A stretch of DNA of 28,417 bases from an uncultured Bdellovibrio sp. (GTDB taxonomy: Bacteria; Bdellovibrionota; Bdellovibrionia; Bdellovibrionales; Bdellovibrionaceae), in assembly GCF_946478835.1 (NCBI RefSeq), contig NZ_CAMLDV010000031.1:1-28417 (forward strand), read 5' to 3'. Made by a program: the position numbers and the translations under genes. The notes below the pieces were generated by a model. The model did not search any database and had not been told where the DNA came from. It worked only from the letters and a program-made list of their open reading frames with translations. Shown here in pieces: positions 6,721 through 14,985 of the stretch. Positions within the stretch are counted from its first letter, which is position 1. Each line of letters starts with the position of its first letter.

Positions 6721-8599
6721 GCCCCATCTCCTTGATTTTTTTGTGACCTTTAAGATGGATCATTATAGCCTGAATTGCAGAAGGATTAACACCACTGATG
6801 CGTTGAGCTTGGCCTAAGGTACGTGGCTTAACGCGTTGCAGCTTATCTCTCTCTTCATTAGAAAGACCTCGGATATCTGCATAAATAAGATCTTCCGGAA
6901 GCACCATTTCTTCCAATCTTTTGGATTGATTGATGAGTTCCATCTGTCTTTTCACGTAGCCCGAGTACTTCACTTCAATTTCAACAGGTTCATTGATATT
7001 TGGATCCGCATCGACTGCGAATTTAAACATCTCTAAATGTGAACAAGAAATTTCAGGTCGGCGCAGCAACTCTTCGAATGTTAAAGACTTTGTTAATTCT
7101 GGAGTCGGAATTGTCGCGAGCAACTCTTGCACATCTTTTGTTGGATAAATCTTTTCTGTGCGCAGTCTTTCAAGCAAGTTTTTACGTTTCGCCTGAAGGT
7201 TCGCAAGAATTTCCATTGAAGCTTCAGAGACAATACCAATTCTTTGCGCGATAGCACCTAACCTGTCGATAGTATTATCTTCTCGCAAAACCAAACGGTG
7301 TTCTGCGCGAGACGTGAACATGCGATAAGGTTCGCGAGTTCCTTTTGTCACAAGATCATCAATCAACACACCAATATAGGCTTCATCGCGACCCAAGATA
7401 AATTCATCACGACCTAAAATACTGTGAGCTGCATTTACTCCGGCGACAAAACCTTGAGCAGCCGCTTCTTCATAACCAGAAGTTCCGTTGATCTGTCCCG
7501 CCAAGAAAAGCTGACGAATCGTTCTTGTTTCTAAGCGATGCCAGATTTGTGTCGGCTCAATATAGTCATACTCAACGGCATAACCGTAACGAACGACTTT
7601 TACGTTCTCAAGGCCCGGAATTGTTTTTAGAAATTGATCCTGAACTTCTTCCGGCAAACTTGTCGAAATACCCTGAAGATAAATCAAGTCGGTGTTAAGG
7701 CCTTCAGGTTCCAAAAAAGTTTGATGACTTGTTTTATCAGCAAAGCGAGTGATCTTATCTTCAATCGAAGGGCAATACCGAGGACCCGTGCCTTCAATGA
7801 TCCCGCAAAACATGGGTGATTTATCTAAGTTGTTACGAATAATCTCATGCGTTTCTTCTGACGTGCGAGTGAGATAACAAAGAACTTGCGGAAGTTTTAA
7901 CTTCTCAGAGGAACGATAGCTAAAAGGATAAACCTTTTCGTCGCCACCTTGAGGAATTGTCTTTGACCAATCAATGCTGTCTTTATGAAGACGCGCCGGA
8001 GTTCCCGTTTTTAATCTTTTTACTTCAAAACCAAATTGCGCCAATTGATCTGACAAACCGATCGAAGGTTTGTCACCCACGCGGCCACCCGCCTCCTGGC
8101 GAAGACCGATGTGCATAACACCGTTCATGAAAGTGCCGGTTGTGATAACTGTCGCTTTTGCGAAAACTTCTGAACCATCTTGAAGAACCACACCCACGCA
8201 CAGATCTTTTTCTAAGATCAGACGTTTTACTTCGCCCTCTAGCAAATCTAGGTTCGGCTGATTTTTAAGAGCGTCCGTTTGAAATTGCGAATAAAGATGT
8301 TTATCGTTTTGCACGCGAGTGCCGCGAACCGCGGGACCCTTGGAAGAATTTAAGCGTTTATATTGAATGCAAGTTTCATCGGCCGCAATACCCATTTGTC
8401 CGCCGAGCACATCGATTTCACGAACCATGTGGCCTTTAGCAAGTCCACCGATGGAAGGGTTGCAACTCATGTAAGCAATACGATTGATATTTGAAGTCAC
8501 CATCAAAGTTTGAAGGCCCAGACGAGCGGATGCCAAACAAGCTTCCACGCCTGCATGTCCTGCCCCGACGACAATCACATCATACTTTTTTGTGTTCAT
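6671..8599 (-). CDS. mnmG: tRNA uridine 5-carboxymethylaminomethyl modification enzyme MnmG (GidA)
   Basis: MnmG is the FAD-dependent partner of MnmE and together they modify wobble uridine 34 of some tRNAs. The Rossmann FAD motif VIVVGAGHAGVEACLAS opens the protein. CNPSIGGLAKGH, GTFMNGVMHIG and GGRVGDKPSIGLSDQL, all MnmG signatures, follow, as does the C-terminal helical domain with GVNPSAIQAIMIHL. Start 8599 was chosen because it gives the standard MNTKKYDVIVVGAG opening and has GGGAAG upstream; the longer frame to 8650 lies within mnmE and is not needed. The protein is 642 residues, a normal length. The start lies two bases from the mnmE stop. Confidence 0.97.
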   Translation of the reverse strand: MNTKKYDVIVVGAGHAGVEACLASARLGLQTLMVTSNINRIAYMSCNPSIGGLAKGHMVREIDVLGGQMGIAADETCIQYKRLNSSKGPAVRGTRVQNDKHLYSQFQTDALKNQPNLDLLEGEVKRLILEKDLCVGVVLQDGSEVFAKATVITTGTFMNGVMHIGLRQEAGGRVGDKPSIGLSDQLAQFGFEVKRLKTGTPARLHKDSIDWSKTIPQGGDEKVYPFSYRSSEKLKLPQVLCYLTRTSEETHEIIRNNLDKSPMFCGIIEGTGPRYCPSIEDKITRFADKTSHQTFLEPEGLNTDLIYLQGISTSLPEEVQDQFLKTIPGLENVKVVRYGYAVEYDYIEPTQIWHRLETRTIRQLFLAGQINGTSGYEEAAAQGFVAGVNAAHSILGRDEFILGRDEAYIGVLIDDLVTKGTREPYRMFTSRAEHRLVLREDNTIDRLGAIAQRIGIVSEASMEILANLQAKRKNLLERLRTEKIYPTKDVQELLATIPTPELTKSLTFEELLRRPEISCSHLEMFKFAVDADPNINEPVEIEVKYSGYVKRQMELINQSKRLEEMVLPEDLIYADIRGLSNEERDKLQRVKPRTLGQAQRISGVNPSAIQAIMIHLKGHKKIKEMGLEGQQGTGSADNILPH

Positions 8600-8600
8600 A

Positions 8601-10031
8601 TTACTTCCCGATACAAAACTCTTTAAAAACACGATCCATGATTTGATCATCGAATCGTTTGCCCAAAGTTTCTTGGATAGCGATCAAGGCTTCTTTGAAT
8701 TCAATAGCTAAGAATTCTTCACCCAATCCATCTTCCACAACAGACTTTGAACGACGTGTGTTCTCAAGAGCTCGCGTAAGGTTTTCAAGATGACGAGAGT
8801 TGGAAATAAGAACGGTATTTTCCAACTGCAAATCGCCGAATTCCTTCACTAGATCTTCAAGGACACGAGAACGCACCTTTTTATCAAGAGCGCTCACAAA
8901 GAACACTCTTCTTTTACGGAAGCTCTCTAAGTCCCCGATTTTTTGGAAAAATTTACTGTTTTGTAAAGCCTCTTCAACAGCGAAAACCTCAGGAGTTTGA
9001 GGTAAACGGTCTGTCTTATTGGCTAATATATACGTTTTCTGTGGGTCTAAACCGTCTAAAATCGCGATTTCTTCAGCAGAAAGACCCTTTTCCACGTCAA
9101 AAACGAAGAAAACAAAGTCCGATTCCCCCGTCGCTTCACGGCTTTTTTGAATCCCGATTTTTTCAACCAGATCTGACACAGATTCACGAAGACCGGCCGT
9201 ATCTAAGAATGTGAACTTCACACCCTTAAAACTTGTGTCCCCGTGGATCACATCGCGAGTGGTTCCTGGGATGTCCGTGACGATGGCTCTTTCATCTTCT
9301 AAGAATAAATTCAGAAGACTCGATTTACCTACATTCGGAAGGCCTGTGAGAACCACGCGGAAACCGTCTTTCAAAAGACGACCCACTTTAAAAGTTCCAA
9401 CTAATTCTTCCAGGCTTTTCTCGATTTTATCGAGACGATTTAAAACGATGTCGTTTTCAACAACCTTGATTCCTTCTGTTGAAAAATCAATGCCGGCTTC
9501 AGCATGAGCTAAAATCCAAGTCATATCATTTTCAATGTCTTCCAATTTTTGAGAGACGGAACCCTTCAGCTGGCGAAGAGCGAGCTTTGCAGCTTGCTGA
9601 CTTTGACTTTCAATCAATGAAAGAACACTTTCAGCCTGGACAAGGTCTAACTTTCCATTCATGAACGCACGATAAGTAAACTCACCGCGATCGGCGGGAC
9701 GCGCTCCTAATTGAACAAGCTGATGCAAAATACTCTGACAAATCACAGGACTTCCGTGACAAGAAATCTCGATGACTTCTTCTCCGGTAAAAGATTTTCC
9801 GTGCTTAAAGTACGTTGCTAAAACTTCGTCAATTTCATCGTGCGACGAAAGATCTTTCAGAGATCCAAAGTACGCCCTATGAGATTCAGGATGTTCAGGC
9901 AAAAATTTGCAGATTTGTGAAACGAAAGAGAGAGTTTTTGGACCACTCACTCTGATAACAGAGATTCCACCCACTCCGTGAGGAGTGGAGACCGCACAAA
10001 TAGTGTCTTGATCACGATCTCCACGATACAT
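8601..10031 (-). CDS. mnmE: tRNA modification GTPase MnmE (TrmE)
   Basis: This is a GTPase that works with MnmG. Its N-terminal tetrahydrofolate-binding domain has DTICAVSTPHGVGGISVIRVSG and the pattern RPADRGEFTYRAFMNGKLDL. The G domain has GLPNVGKSS (G1), PGTTRDV (G2), DTAGLRE (G3) and NKTD (G4). The C-terminus ends in CIGK, the invariant CxGK motif with the catalytic cysteine. Start 10031 gives 476 residues and has AAGGAAAG upstream; a longer frame to 10094 would read through a GC-rich intergenic repeat and is rejected. No pieces are missing. Confidence 0.97.
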   Translation of the reverse strand: MYRGDRDQDTICAVSTPHGVGGISVIRVSGPKTLSFVSQICKFLPEHPESHRAYFGSLKDLSSHDEIDEVLATYFKHGKSFTGEEVIEISCHGSPVICQSILHQLVQLGARPADRGEFTYRAFMNGKLDLVQAESVLSLIESQSQQAAKLALRQLKGSVSQKLEDIENDMTWILAHAEAGIDFSTEGIKVVENDIVLNRLDKIEKSLEELVGTFKVGRLLKDGFRVVLTGLPNVGKSSLLNLFLEDERAIVTDIPGTTRDVIHGDTSFKGVKFTFLDTAGLRESVSDLVEKIGIQKSREATGESDFVFFVFDVEKGLSAEEIAILDGLDPQKTYILANKTDRLPQTPEVFAVEEALQNSKFFQKIGDLESFRKRRVFFVSALDKKVRSRVLEDLVKEFGDLQLENTVLISNSRHLENLTRALENTRRSKSVVEDGLGEEFLAIEFKEALIAIQETLGKRFDDQIMDRVFKEFCIGK

Positions 10032-10064
10032 AGTAACTTTCCTTATAAGCTCCGTTTGGGAGCT

Positions 10065-10106
10065 GCTCCAGTTCCGGGCCTCGCGGCCCTTCACACTGCC
10101 CGCGTG
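10065..10106. repeat. GC-rich intergenic repeat, copy 1
   Basis: This copy reads GCTCCAG, then a small hairpin GGGCC-TCGC-GGCCC (10076-10089), then CACACTGCCCGCGTG (10092-10106). The outer blocks are identical in a second copy at 10756-10794, while the hairpin arms differ. Both copies follow the stop codon of the gene upstream in the transcript, here khpB. Function unknown; it may be a mobile or REP-like element or an RNA processing signal. Confidence 0.6.
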
Positions 10107-10112
10107 CGCGGC

Positions 10113-10673
10113 CTAATCGTTCGACATTGTCTCTTCGGAAGCGTTTCCTTGAGATTGTCCTTTTGCTGGATAAATTTTGATTTTCTTGTAAAGGCCATCA
10201 CCTAGTGAGCGGCTTTTTACGCGTGGATCTTTTGCCAAATATTGGTGAACAACTTTGCGATCTTTTGGAGGCAAAGCACGGTAGTACACAGACTTACCTT
10301 GTTCGATGCAAATGGCTTTTAGATTTTCTGCGCGCTCAATCAAAGCATTTGCAGATTCATCGCGGTAGCCACCGCAATCCACTGTGACGTTTGTTTTGTC
10401 ATCTGGGAAATTGTGTTGGATTACGCGTTTTAGGAAAAGTTGGAAAGCATCCAACATTTGACCTTTTTTATCTTTCAAGATCTCTTCGTCAGCACCGTTG
10501 AACTCAACAGCCAAAGTTGCGCTTCCGTCTTCTTCTTTCTCTGTTTTGATATCGAAAGTAAGGTCGAATTGCGCTTTCTCGATGATCCCCTCTAAGGTCT
10601 TTTGAACAAGTGCTTCTACTTCACTATTAGCACCCTTGCTTTTCCCCCCGAAAAGCTTACTGAAAAAACCCAT
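10113..10673 (-). CDS. khpB: RNA-binding protein KhpB (Jag/EloR-type, KH and R3H)
   Basis: This 186-residue protein begins with a short Jag-like N-terminal piece (MGFFSKLFGGKSKG). A KH-type segment follows in about residues 45-105, where a degenerate nucleotide-binding loop lies in LKDKKGQMLDAFQLFLKRV. The last part is an R3H domain with ALPPKDRKVVHQYLAKDPRVKSRSLGDG (about residues 132-160). KhpB proteins bind RNA and affect cell elongation in other bacteria. The gene lies between yidC and mnmE, the standard place for jag. The start has a CCTAGGAGGT-type ribosome binding site upstream. Gene identity is sure; cellular role here is inferred. Confidence 0.92.
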   Translation of the reverse strand: MGFFSKLFGGKSKGANSEVEALVQKTLEGIIEKAQFDLTFDIKTEKEEDGSATLAVEFNGADEEILKDKKGQMLDAFQLFLKRVIQHNFPDDKTNVTVDCGGYRDESANALIERAENLKAICIEQGKSVYYRALPPKDRKVVHQYLAKDPRVKSRSLGDGLYKKIKIYPAKGQSQGNASEETMSND

Positions 10674-10755
10674 GTTACCTCCTAGGTATTAAAATTAAAT
10701 CAAACTCTGGAGTCTTTTATAAAACCGGAACAAGTCCAGCTTGCGCGTCACAGGC

Positions 10756-10794
10756 GCTCCAGCATCCTGCGCTCACGCGCACACTGCCCGCGTG
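10756..10794. repeat. GC-rich intergenic repeat, copy 2
   Basis: This copy has GCTCCAG (10756-10762), a hairpin TGCGC-TCAC-GCGCA (10768-10781) and CACACTGCCCGCGTG (10780-10794). It lies between the khpB start and the yidC stop. Compared with copy 1 the stem bases changed on both sides while pairing and the TCNC loop stayed. Confidence 0.6.
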
Positions 10795-10799
10795 GTGGC

Positions 10800-12425
10800 T
10801 TAAGCTTTCGCTGCCTTCACTGGTACAGACGGCTTTCTTTCTCTCATGATCAAGTATTGTTGAATGATACCGAACAAAGTGCTCACAACCATGTAAAGTG
10901 TAAGACCTGATGGCAATTGCAACATGAACAATGAGAAGACCACTGGCAAGAACGCCATGATTTTTGCTTGTGTAGGATCCATTGTTGATGGAGTGATCTT
11001 TTGTTGGATGAACATGAAGACCGCCATCAAGATTGGCAATACATAGAATGGATCGTGTGCGCTCAAATCATGGATCCAACCCGCAAATGGCGAATTGTAA
11101 AGTTCAATACTAGAACCGATCACACGGTAGAGAGCGAAAAACACTGGAATCTGAAGCAACATTGGAAGGCAGCCGCCCACCGGGTTTGCTCCGTTTTGCT
11201 TCATCACAGCCATCATCTCTTGATTCAAACGCATTGGATCGTCTTTGTACTTTTCACGCAAAGACTGGATGATGGGTTGAACCTTTTGCATCGCTTTCAT
11301 TGATTTGAAAGACATGATGTTGAAAGGAAGAACGCAAAGACGAACAAGAAGAGTCAACATGATGATTGCAAGACCCCAGTTGCCAACAACAGAGTGGCAG
11401 GCCTTCATCACGTACAACAATGGTCTTGCGATAAATCCAAAGAAACCAAAGTCGATGATGTTCGCTAGTTCCGGATCAACAGCTTTCAAAGCGTCGATTG
11501 ATTTAGGACCAGCATACAAAACTTCAGAGAAATTCATCTCTGGTTTTACTTGCACTGGTTTATAAACCAACTCAGCCAAAGCTGTTTTATCATTCACAGA
11601 CGAAGCGACTTTAACATCAGGAATGATGTCTGATTTATCAAGAATCGCAGCTGCGAAATATTGAGAGCTGACAGAAAGGATCGAAGTCGACGTGAAGTCT
11701 TTAGAAATGTTTTCTTTAGCACCGCTAAAGTTCACAGTTTCATGCTTTCCACCGTTATGAATCACGAAGAAGTCTTGGTGTTCGTAAGATGGGAAGAAAA
11801 TAGAAGAAGAGCCTTTTACGTGGATCTTCTCTGGAATCATCAAAGAGAAACCTTTTTTGAATTCCTCTGTTGGGTTTGTCACCGTCACCGTGTTTGTGAA
11901 AGAAGAATTTTCCGCATTAAACTTCAATTCTCTTTTTACAACCGTTTCACCAACCTGAGCTGTTCCGACAAAGTGACCTGGAGCTTGCTCAGTCACGTTG
12001 AAAAGAAGAGGTTTTACGTCTCCTGCCCAACGCATTTCAAAAAGACCATCAATATCGGAAGCACCGAGCTTGATATTGTTCTTTTCTTTATCTTGGTAGT
12101 TATTCACGGTGAAGTTTTTAAGACCCATTCCGCGATTTGTAAGAGTGAAAGAAACTTTGTCGTTAGAAAAATTGAAGCTTTGTTCTTGAGCAGCCGGAGC
12201 AGAAGCAACTTCAGAAGATTTTGTCTCGATTGGACTTGAAGCGGCTGCAGGATTCGCAGCATCGGTTGCCGGTGTTGTTTGAGTTTGCGCGTCTTTTGGT
12301 TTGTTGTAGTTAGGATATTTTTTTCCTAAGTACGTCTGCCATCCGAAATAAATGAGGGCGACCGCAGCCACAGCAATAATAGTTTTCGGATCAAAGAAGG
12401 ATGGGTTGTCATTCTTTTGTTGCAT
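10800..12425 (-). CDS. yidC: Membrane protein insertase YidC
   Basis: YidC inserts and folds inner-membrane proteins, alone or with Sec. An N-terminal signal-anchor helix (about residues 14-31, PKTIIAVAAVALIYFGW) is followed by a large periplasmic beta domain and by the conserved hydrophobic 60K-insertase region. That region contains GNWGLAIIMLTLLVRLCVLPF, the loop KYKDDPMRLNQEMMAVMKQNGANPVGGCLPMLLQIPVFFALY and the last two helices. The start at 12425 was chosen because GGAGGG lies seven bases upstream. The length of 541 residues is near the E. coli value. The start overlaps the yidD end by 17 bases. The order rpmH-rnpA-yidD-yidC-khpB is the classic ori-proximal operon. Confidence 0.97.
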   Translation of the reverse strand: MQQKNDNPSFFDPKTIIAVAAVALIYFGWQTYLGKKYPNYNKPKDAQTQTTPATDAANPAAASSPIETKSSEVASAPAAQEQSFNFSNDKVSFTLTNRGMGLKNFTVNNYQDKEKNNIKLGASDIDGLFEMRWAGDVKPLLFNVTEQAPGHFVGTAQVGETVVKRELKFNAENSSFTNTVTVTNPTEEFKKGFSLMIPEKIHVKGSSSIFFPSYEHQDFFVIHNGGKHETVNFSGAKENISKDFTSTSILSVSSQYFAAAILDKSDIIPDVKVASSVNDKTALAELVYKPVQVKPEMNFSEVLYAGPKSIDALKAVDPELANIIDFGFFGFIARPLLYVMKACHSVVGNWGLAIIMLTLLVRLCVLPFNIMSFKSMKAMQKVQPIIQSLREKYKDDPMRLNQEMMAVMKQNGANPVGGCLPMLLQIPVFFALYRVIGSSIELYNSPFAGWIHDLSAHDPFYVLPILMAVFMFIQQKITPSTMDPTQAKIMAFLPVVFSLFMLQLPSGLTLYMVVSTLFGIIQQYLIMRERKPSVPVKAAKA

Positions 12426-12699
12426 CGATTTTCCCTCCAGGGACCGGATCATAGCCATAAGGCCCACCCGGACGACATTTGCATACTCTTTTGGTGATTA
12501 ACCACAGAGCTTTATGTGTGTGATGAGTTTTGATAGCTTCAACAGCGTAGGCAGAACAACTGGGTTCAAAGCGACAAGAACCACCTAAATGAGTAGTCCC
12601 CAAGGTTCGGTAAGCCGCCACGAAAAACATAAGAACAGTCTTAAATGTTTTTTCGTAGAACTTCCAAACCCCGATCCAAAGCTTTGACAAATTCCTCAT
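12409..12699 (-). CDS. yidD: Membrane protein insertion efficiency factor YidD
   Basis: This is a small (about 96 residues) YidD protein. The hallmark GGSCRFEPSCSAYAVEAIKTHH is present with its two cysteines, followed by LITKRVCKCRPGGPYGYDPVP. It assists YidC-dependent membrane insertion. The start is uncertain. ATG 12699 has a weak AAGG upstream and gives the usual amphipathic N-terminus, but overlaps rnpA by 59 bases. ATG 12630 has no ribosome binding site and would shorten the N-terminus. ATG 12762 seems too long. The end overlaps yidC. No odd substitutions were seen. Confidence 0.9.
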   Translation of the reverse strand: MRNLSKLWIGVWKFYEKTFKTVLMFFVAAYRTLGTTHLGGSCRFEPSCSAYAVEAIKTHHTHKALWLITKRVCKCRPGGPYGYDPVPGGKIDATKE

Positions 12700-13000
12700 G
12701 CGCGAGGCCTTTGTAAAAGTTGGCATCCATAGGTTTAAAGATGATGTTGATGTCGGCTTCAATAGTTTTTCCCGCCACTAGAGAAGCCCTAAAATATTCT
12801 CGCACCCAACGTTTAAGTTTGTTTCGAACAACAGCCGAGCCGATTTTTCGACTTGCCGTTATCCCAAAACGCAACTGACCTACAGAGTTCTTCTGATAAT
12901 TCAGAAGCAACCATTTTGTAGGCCAATATCTTTTTCCCGTTTGTTTTAGAGAGAGAAATTCAGAGCTTCGCTTGATTACGTGTGGAGAACTATTTTCCAC
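12641..13000 (-). CDS. rnpA: Ribonuclease P protein component
   Basis: This protein (119 residues) assists the RNase P RNA in trimming tRNA 5' ends. The family core is seen in [29 protein letters not shown] (about residues 43-71), with the RNR-type motif [12 protein letters not shown]. The start is GTG 13000, which lies inside the last codons of rpmH (11-base overlap). No strong ribosome binding site is visible, so coupling to rpmH is likely. The C-terminal part overlaps yidD. Confidence 0.94.
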   Translation of the reverse strand: MENSSPHVIKRSSEFLSLKQTGKRYWPTKWLLLNYQKNSVGQLRFGITASRKIGSAVVRNKLKRWVREYFRASLVAGKTIEADINIIFKPMDANFYKGLAHEEFVKALDRGLEVLRKNI

Positions 13001-13139
13001 CTGTAGAAACCGTCAAACGCTTTCTTCCTTTAGCGCGACGACGATTAAGAACTTCTTGGCCAGCTTTTGTAGCCATACGAGCGCGGAAACCGTGTGTAGT
13101 TTTACGACGTTTATTTGATGGTTGGTATGTACGTTTCAT
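12990..13139 (-). CDS. rpmH: 50S ribosomal protein L34
   Basis: This is a short gene of 49 codons plus stop. The protein starts [19 protein letters not shown] and continues [19 protein letters not shown] to [11 protein letters not shown]. This is the L34 sequence almost without change, a small basic protein of the 50S subunit. The ATG at 13139 has GGGGAGAAG upstream. It is the first gene of the minus-strand operon next to the origin, and is followed by rnpA with an 11-base overlap. Confidence 0.98.
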   Translation of the reverse strand: MKRTYQPSNKRRKTTHGFRARMATKAGQEVLNRRRAKGRKRLTVSTGGK

Positions 13140-13324
13140 TACTCTTCTCCCCGGAATGTTTTTACGACGCTAAATGACGTCAGTGACACCTATATATGTA
13201 TCCCCACAAAGTTGTTCACAACTAGATACGTGGGGCACTAATAAAGCACGTTGCGGCAAGAAGGTCAACTGTTGAAAACTTCAGCTCCCCTTGTTAAGAG
13301 GACCCTGCACTTGAGGGGAATCTG
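13140..13324. promoter_or_regulatory. rpmH-dnaA divergent intergenic region with DnaA-box-like sites
   Basis: This 185-base gap separates the two transcription units that leave the origin. It has a TGACGTCA palindrome (13175-13182), an AT stretch TATATA (13190-13195), and an inverted repeat whose arms CCCCAC (13202-13207) and GTGGGG (13230-13235) flank GTTGT-TC-ACAAC (13211-13222). TTGTTCACA (13212-13220) is one mismatch from a DnaA box. A possible dnaA promoter is TTCACA (13215-13220), 18 bases, TAATAA (13239-13244), which would overlap that box. CCCCT (13287-13291) could pair with the dnaA ribosome binding site AGGGG (13314-13318). All regulatory roles here are inferred. Confidence 0.5.
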
Positions 13325-14743
13325 GTGGAATTAAACTCGTCTTTTTGGACACTTATCAAAACTAAGATGAAAAGCAGGAACGATAACAACAAGTTATTGG
13401 ATACCTGGCTTGATCCGATTGAATACGTAAGTACATCGGGAAGCATTGAACGCCCTCGTTTAATACTTGGGGTCCCAAATGCTTTACATCAGTATTTCGT
13501 GATTGAGAACCTTCAGGATAAGATTTACACAGAGATTTCAGATACTTACGGAAAACCGTTCGAGGTTGAGTTTAGTATTACGGGCAACAAAGTAAATACC
13601 CACATCGAAACTTCATCGACTCAAGATGAGACATTGGGTGGCACTGAAATCCTCCAGGCGCAATTAGCTCGTGCTCAGAGTACTCAGACTACTCAACCAA
13701 GGTCTGGGGGGCCGGATACTCTTAATTCAGAACTCACTTTTTCGACCTTCGTCGTGGGTAAAAACTCTGAATTTGCACATGCCGCCTGCTACAATGTCGC
13801 GAGAAATCCGGGTGCTGACGATTACAATCCTCTCTATATATATGGACCGGTTGGGATGGGTAAAACGCATCTTTTGCACGCCGCTGGAAACCATATTCGT
13901 GATCAATATCAGCAACTTAGAATTACCTATATTTCGGCTGAACGCTTTATGAATGAATGTATCTCGGCGATTCGTCGTCATGAGATGGATAAGTTCCGCC
14001 AGAAATACCGCGAAAACTCCGACATCCTTTTAGTGGATGACGTGCAGTTCATCGCACGTGGTGAAGCTGTTCAAGAAGAGTTTTTCCACACGATCAATAG
14101 TTTCATTGATAGCCGTAAGCAGGTTATCTTGGCGAGTGATCGTATGCCGAAGGATATTCACGGCCTTGAAGACCGCAGTCGCACCCGCCTGGAGCGTGGA
14201 CTTATTGCGGATATCACAATGCCGGATTTAGAAACGCGTATTGCAATTCTTCGTTATAAGGCTGAGAAATTTAATGTGCGTCTTCCTGAAGACGTCGCTA
14301 ATTACATCGCCAGAATATCCAAAAGATCGATCAGAGAGCTTGAAGGCAACCTTAAGAAGGTGAAGATGTTCTCTGAACTTCAAGGTCTTCCGATTGATTA
14401 TGAGCTTGTGAAACGCATTCTTTCGCATCATGAAACTCAATCCACGATTTCTGTGGAAGAGATCATGAAGATCGTGGCGGACCACTATAAAGTGCGCGTT
14501 TTGGATCTTAAATCCTCTACTCGCGCGAAGCCGATTGTCGTTCCACGTCAAATTGCGATGTACTTAATTAAGAAGTTTCTCGATAAATCTCTCGTGGATA
14601 TCGGGAAGGCTTTTGGCGGAAAAGATCACACAACAGTGATGAATGCGCTTGAGAGGGTTAAGAATCTACAGGCGACGGATCAAGATATCTCTAAAGATAT
14701 CGAAGATTTAGAAACAAGGATCCACAATATCACAGGTGTGTGA
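13325..14743 (+). CDS. dnaA: Chromosomal replication initiator DnaA
   Basis: This is the AAA+ initiator that binds DnaA boxes and opens the origin. It has 472 residues. The N-terminal domain (1-90) is followed by a Gln/Thr/Ser-rich linker (about 95-130). The AAA+ part has a Walker A loop GPVGMGKTH, and Walker B is LLVDDVQFI. The C-terminal DNA-binding domain carries the DnaA signature GGKDHTTVMNALERV near residue 440. The start is GTG 13325, with GAGGGG six bases upstream. The Walker A loop starts GPVGM instead of the more usual GGVGL. Confidence 0.98.
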   Translation: MELNSSFWTLIKTKMKSRNDNNKLLDTWLDPIEYVSTSGSIERPRLILGVPNALHQYFVIENLQDKIYTEISDTYGKPFEVEFSITGNKVNTHIETSSTQDETLGGTEILQAQLARAQSTQTTQPRSGGPDTLNSELTFSTFVVGKNSEFAHAACYNVARNPGADDYNPLYIYGPVGMGKTHLLHAAGNHIRDQYQQLRITYISAERFMNECISAIRRHEMDKFRQKYRENSDILLVDDVQFIARGEAVQEEFFHTINSFIDSRKQVILASDRMPKDIHGLEDRSRTRLERGLIADITMPDLETRIAILRYKAEKFNVRLPEDVANYIARISKRSIRELEGNLKKVKMFSELQGLPIDYELVKRILSHHETQSTISVEEIMKIVADHYKVRVLDLKSSTRAKPIVVPRQIAMYLIKKFLDKSLVDIGKAFGGKDHTTVMNALERVKNLQATDQDISKDIEDLETRIHNITGV

Positions 14744-14985
14744 ATGTGGACTGTGGAAAGAGTTGTGGAAGAGTTTGGGGCTCACAATGTGGATAGAAGT
14801 TACCCCCAAATTCAAGGCACTTTCTGCGAGTTTGTACAGAGTCCTTATCCACAACTGTTTTTTAGTGTTTACAGGCATTTAAGAGATTTGTTAGGTTTTC
14901 CACGCCCCTACTACTACTACTAGTATTTATATATATAAGTAATAGTTAATAAGAGAGGGGTAAGAATCCAGTAAAAGGGGTTTTC
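14744..14985. other. Replication origin (oriC) candidate, dnaA-dnaN intergenic region
   Basis: This 242-base gap has several DnaA-box-like 9-mers: TTATCCACA (14845-14853, perfect), TTTTCCACG (14896-14904, one mismatch) and, on the other strand, TGTGGATAG (14788-14796), TGTGGAAAG (14752-14760) and TGTGGAAGA (14764-14772). It ends with an AT-rich stretch before dnaN. The strand switch of gene direction lies just left of it, dnaA and dnaN flank it, and parS lies about 9 kb away. All this fits oriC. The box near 14896, the CCCC that follows and the triplets at 14908 are described separately. Confidence 0.85.
14896..14955 (+). other. Basal unwinding element with DnaA-trios and AT-rich DUE
   Basis: From left to right: a DnaA-box-like TTTTCCACG (14896-14904), a GC-rich CCCC (14905-14908), five CTA triplets in tandem (14908-14922), then GTATTTATATATATAAGTAA and more AT to about 14955. 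Read on the other strand, the triplets are TAG repeats, which match the DnaA-trio element 3'-GAT-5' known in B. subtilis and other bacteria next to a DnaA box. In those systems DnaA loads on this strand and melts the adjacent AT-rich DNA. Confidence 0.8.

Noticed and set aside
10032..10094. Longer MnmE N-terminus
   Set aside because: It would translate the GC-rich repeat and its hairpin; the inner ATG has a good ribosome binding site and the normal MnmE start.
14539..14552. Half parS-like GTTCCACGTCAAAT inside dnaA
   Set aside because: Only the left half matches; the right half is lost, and the bases are explained by codons.
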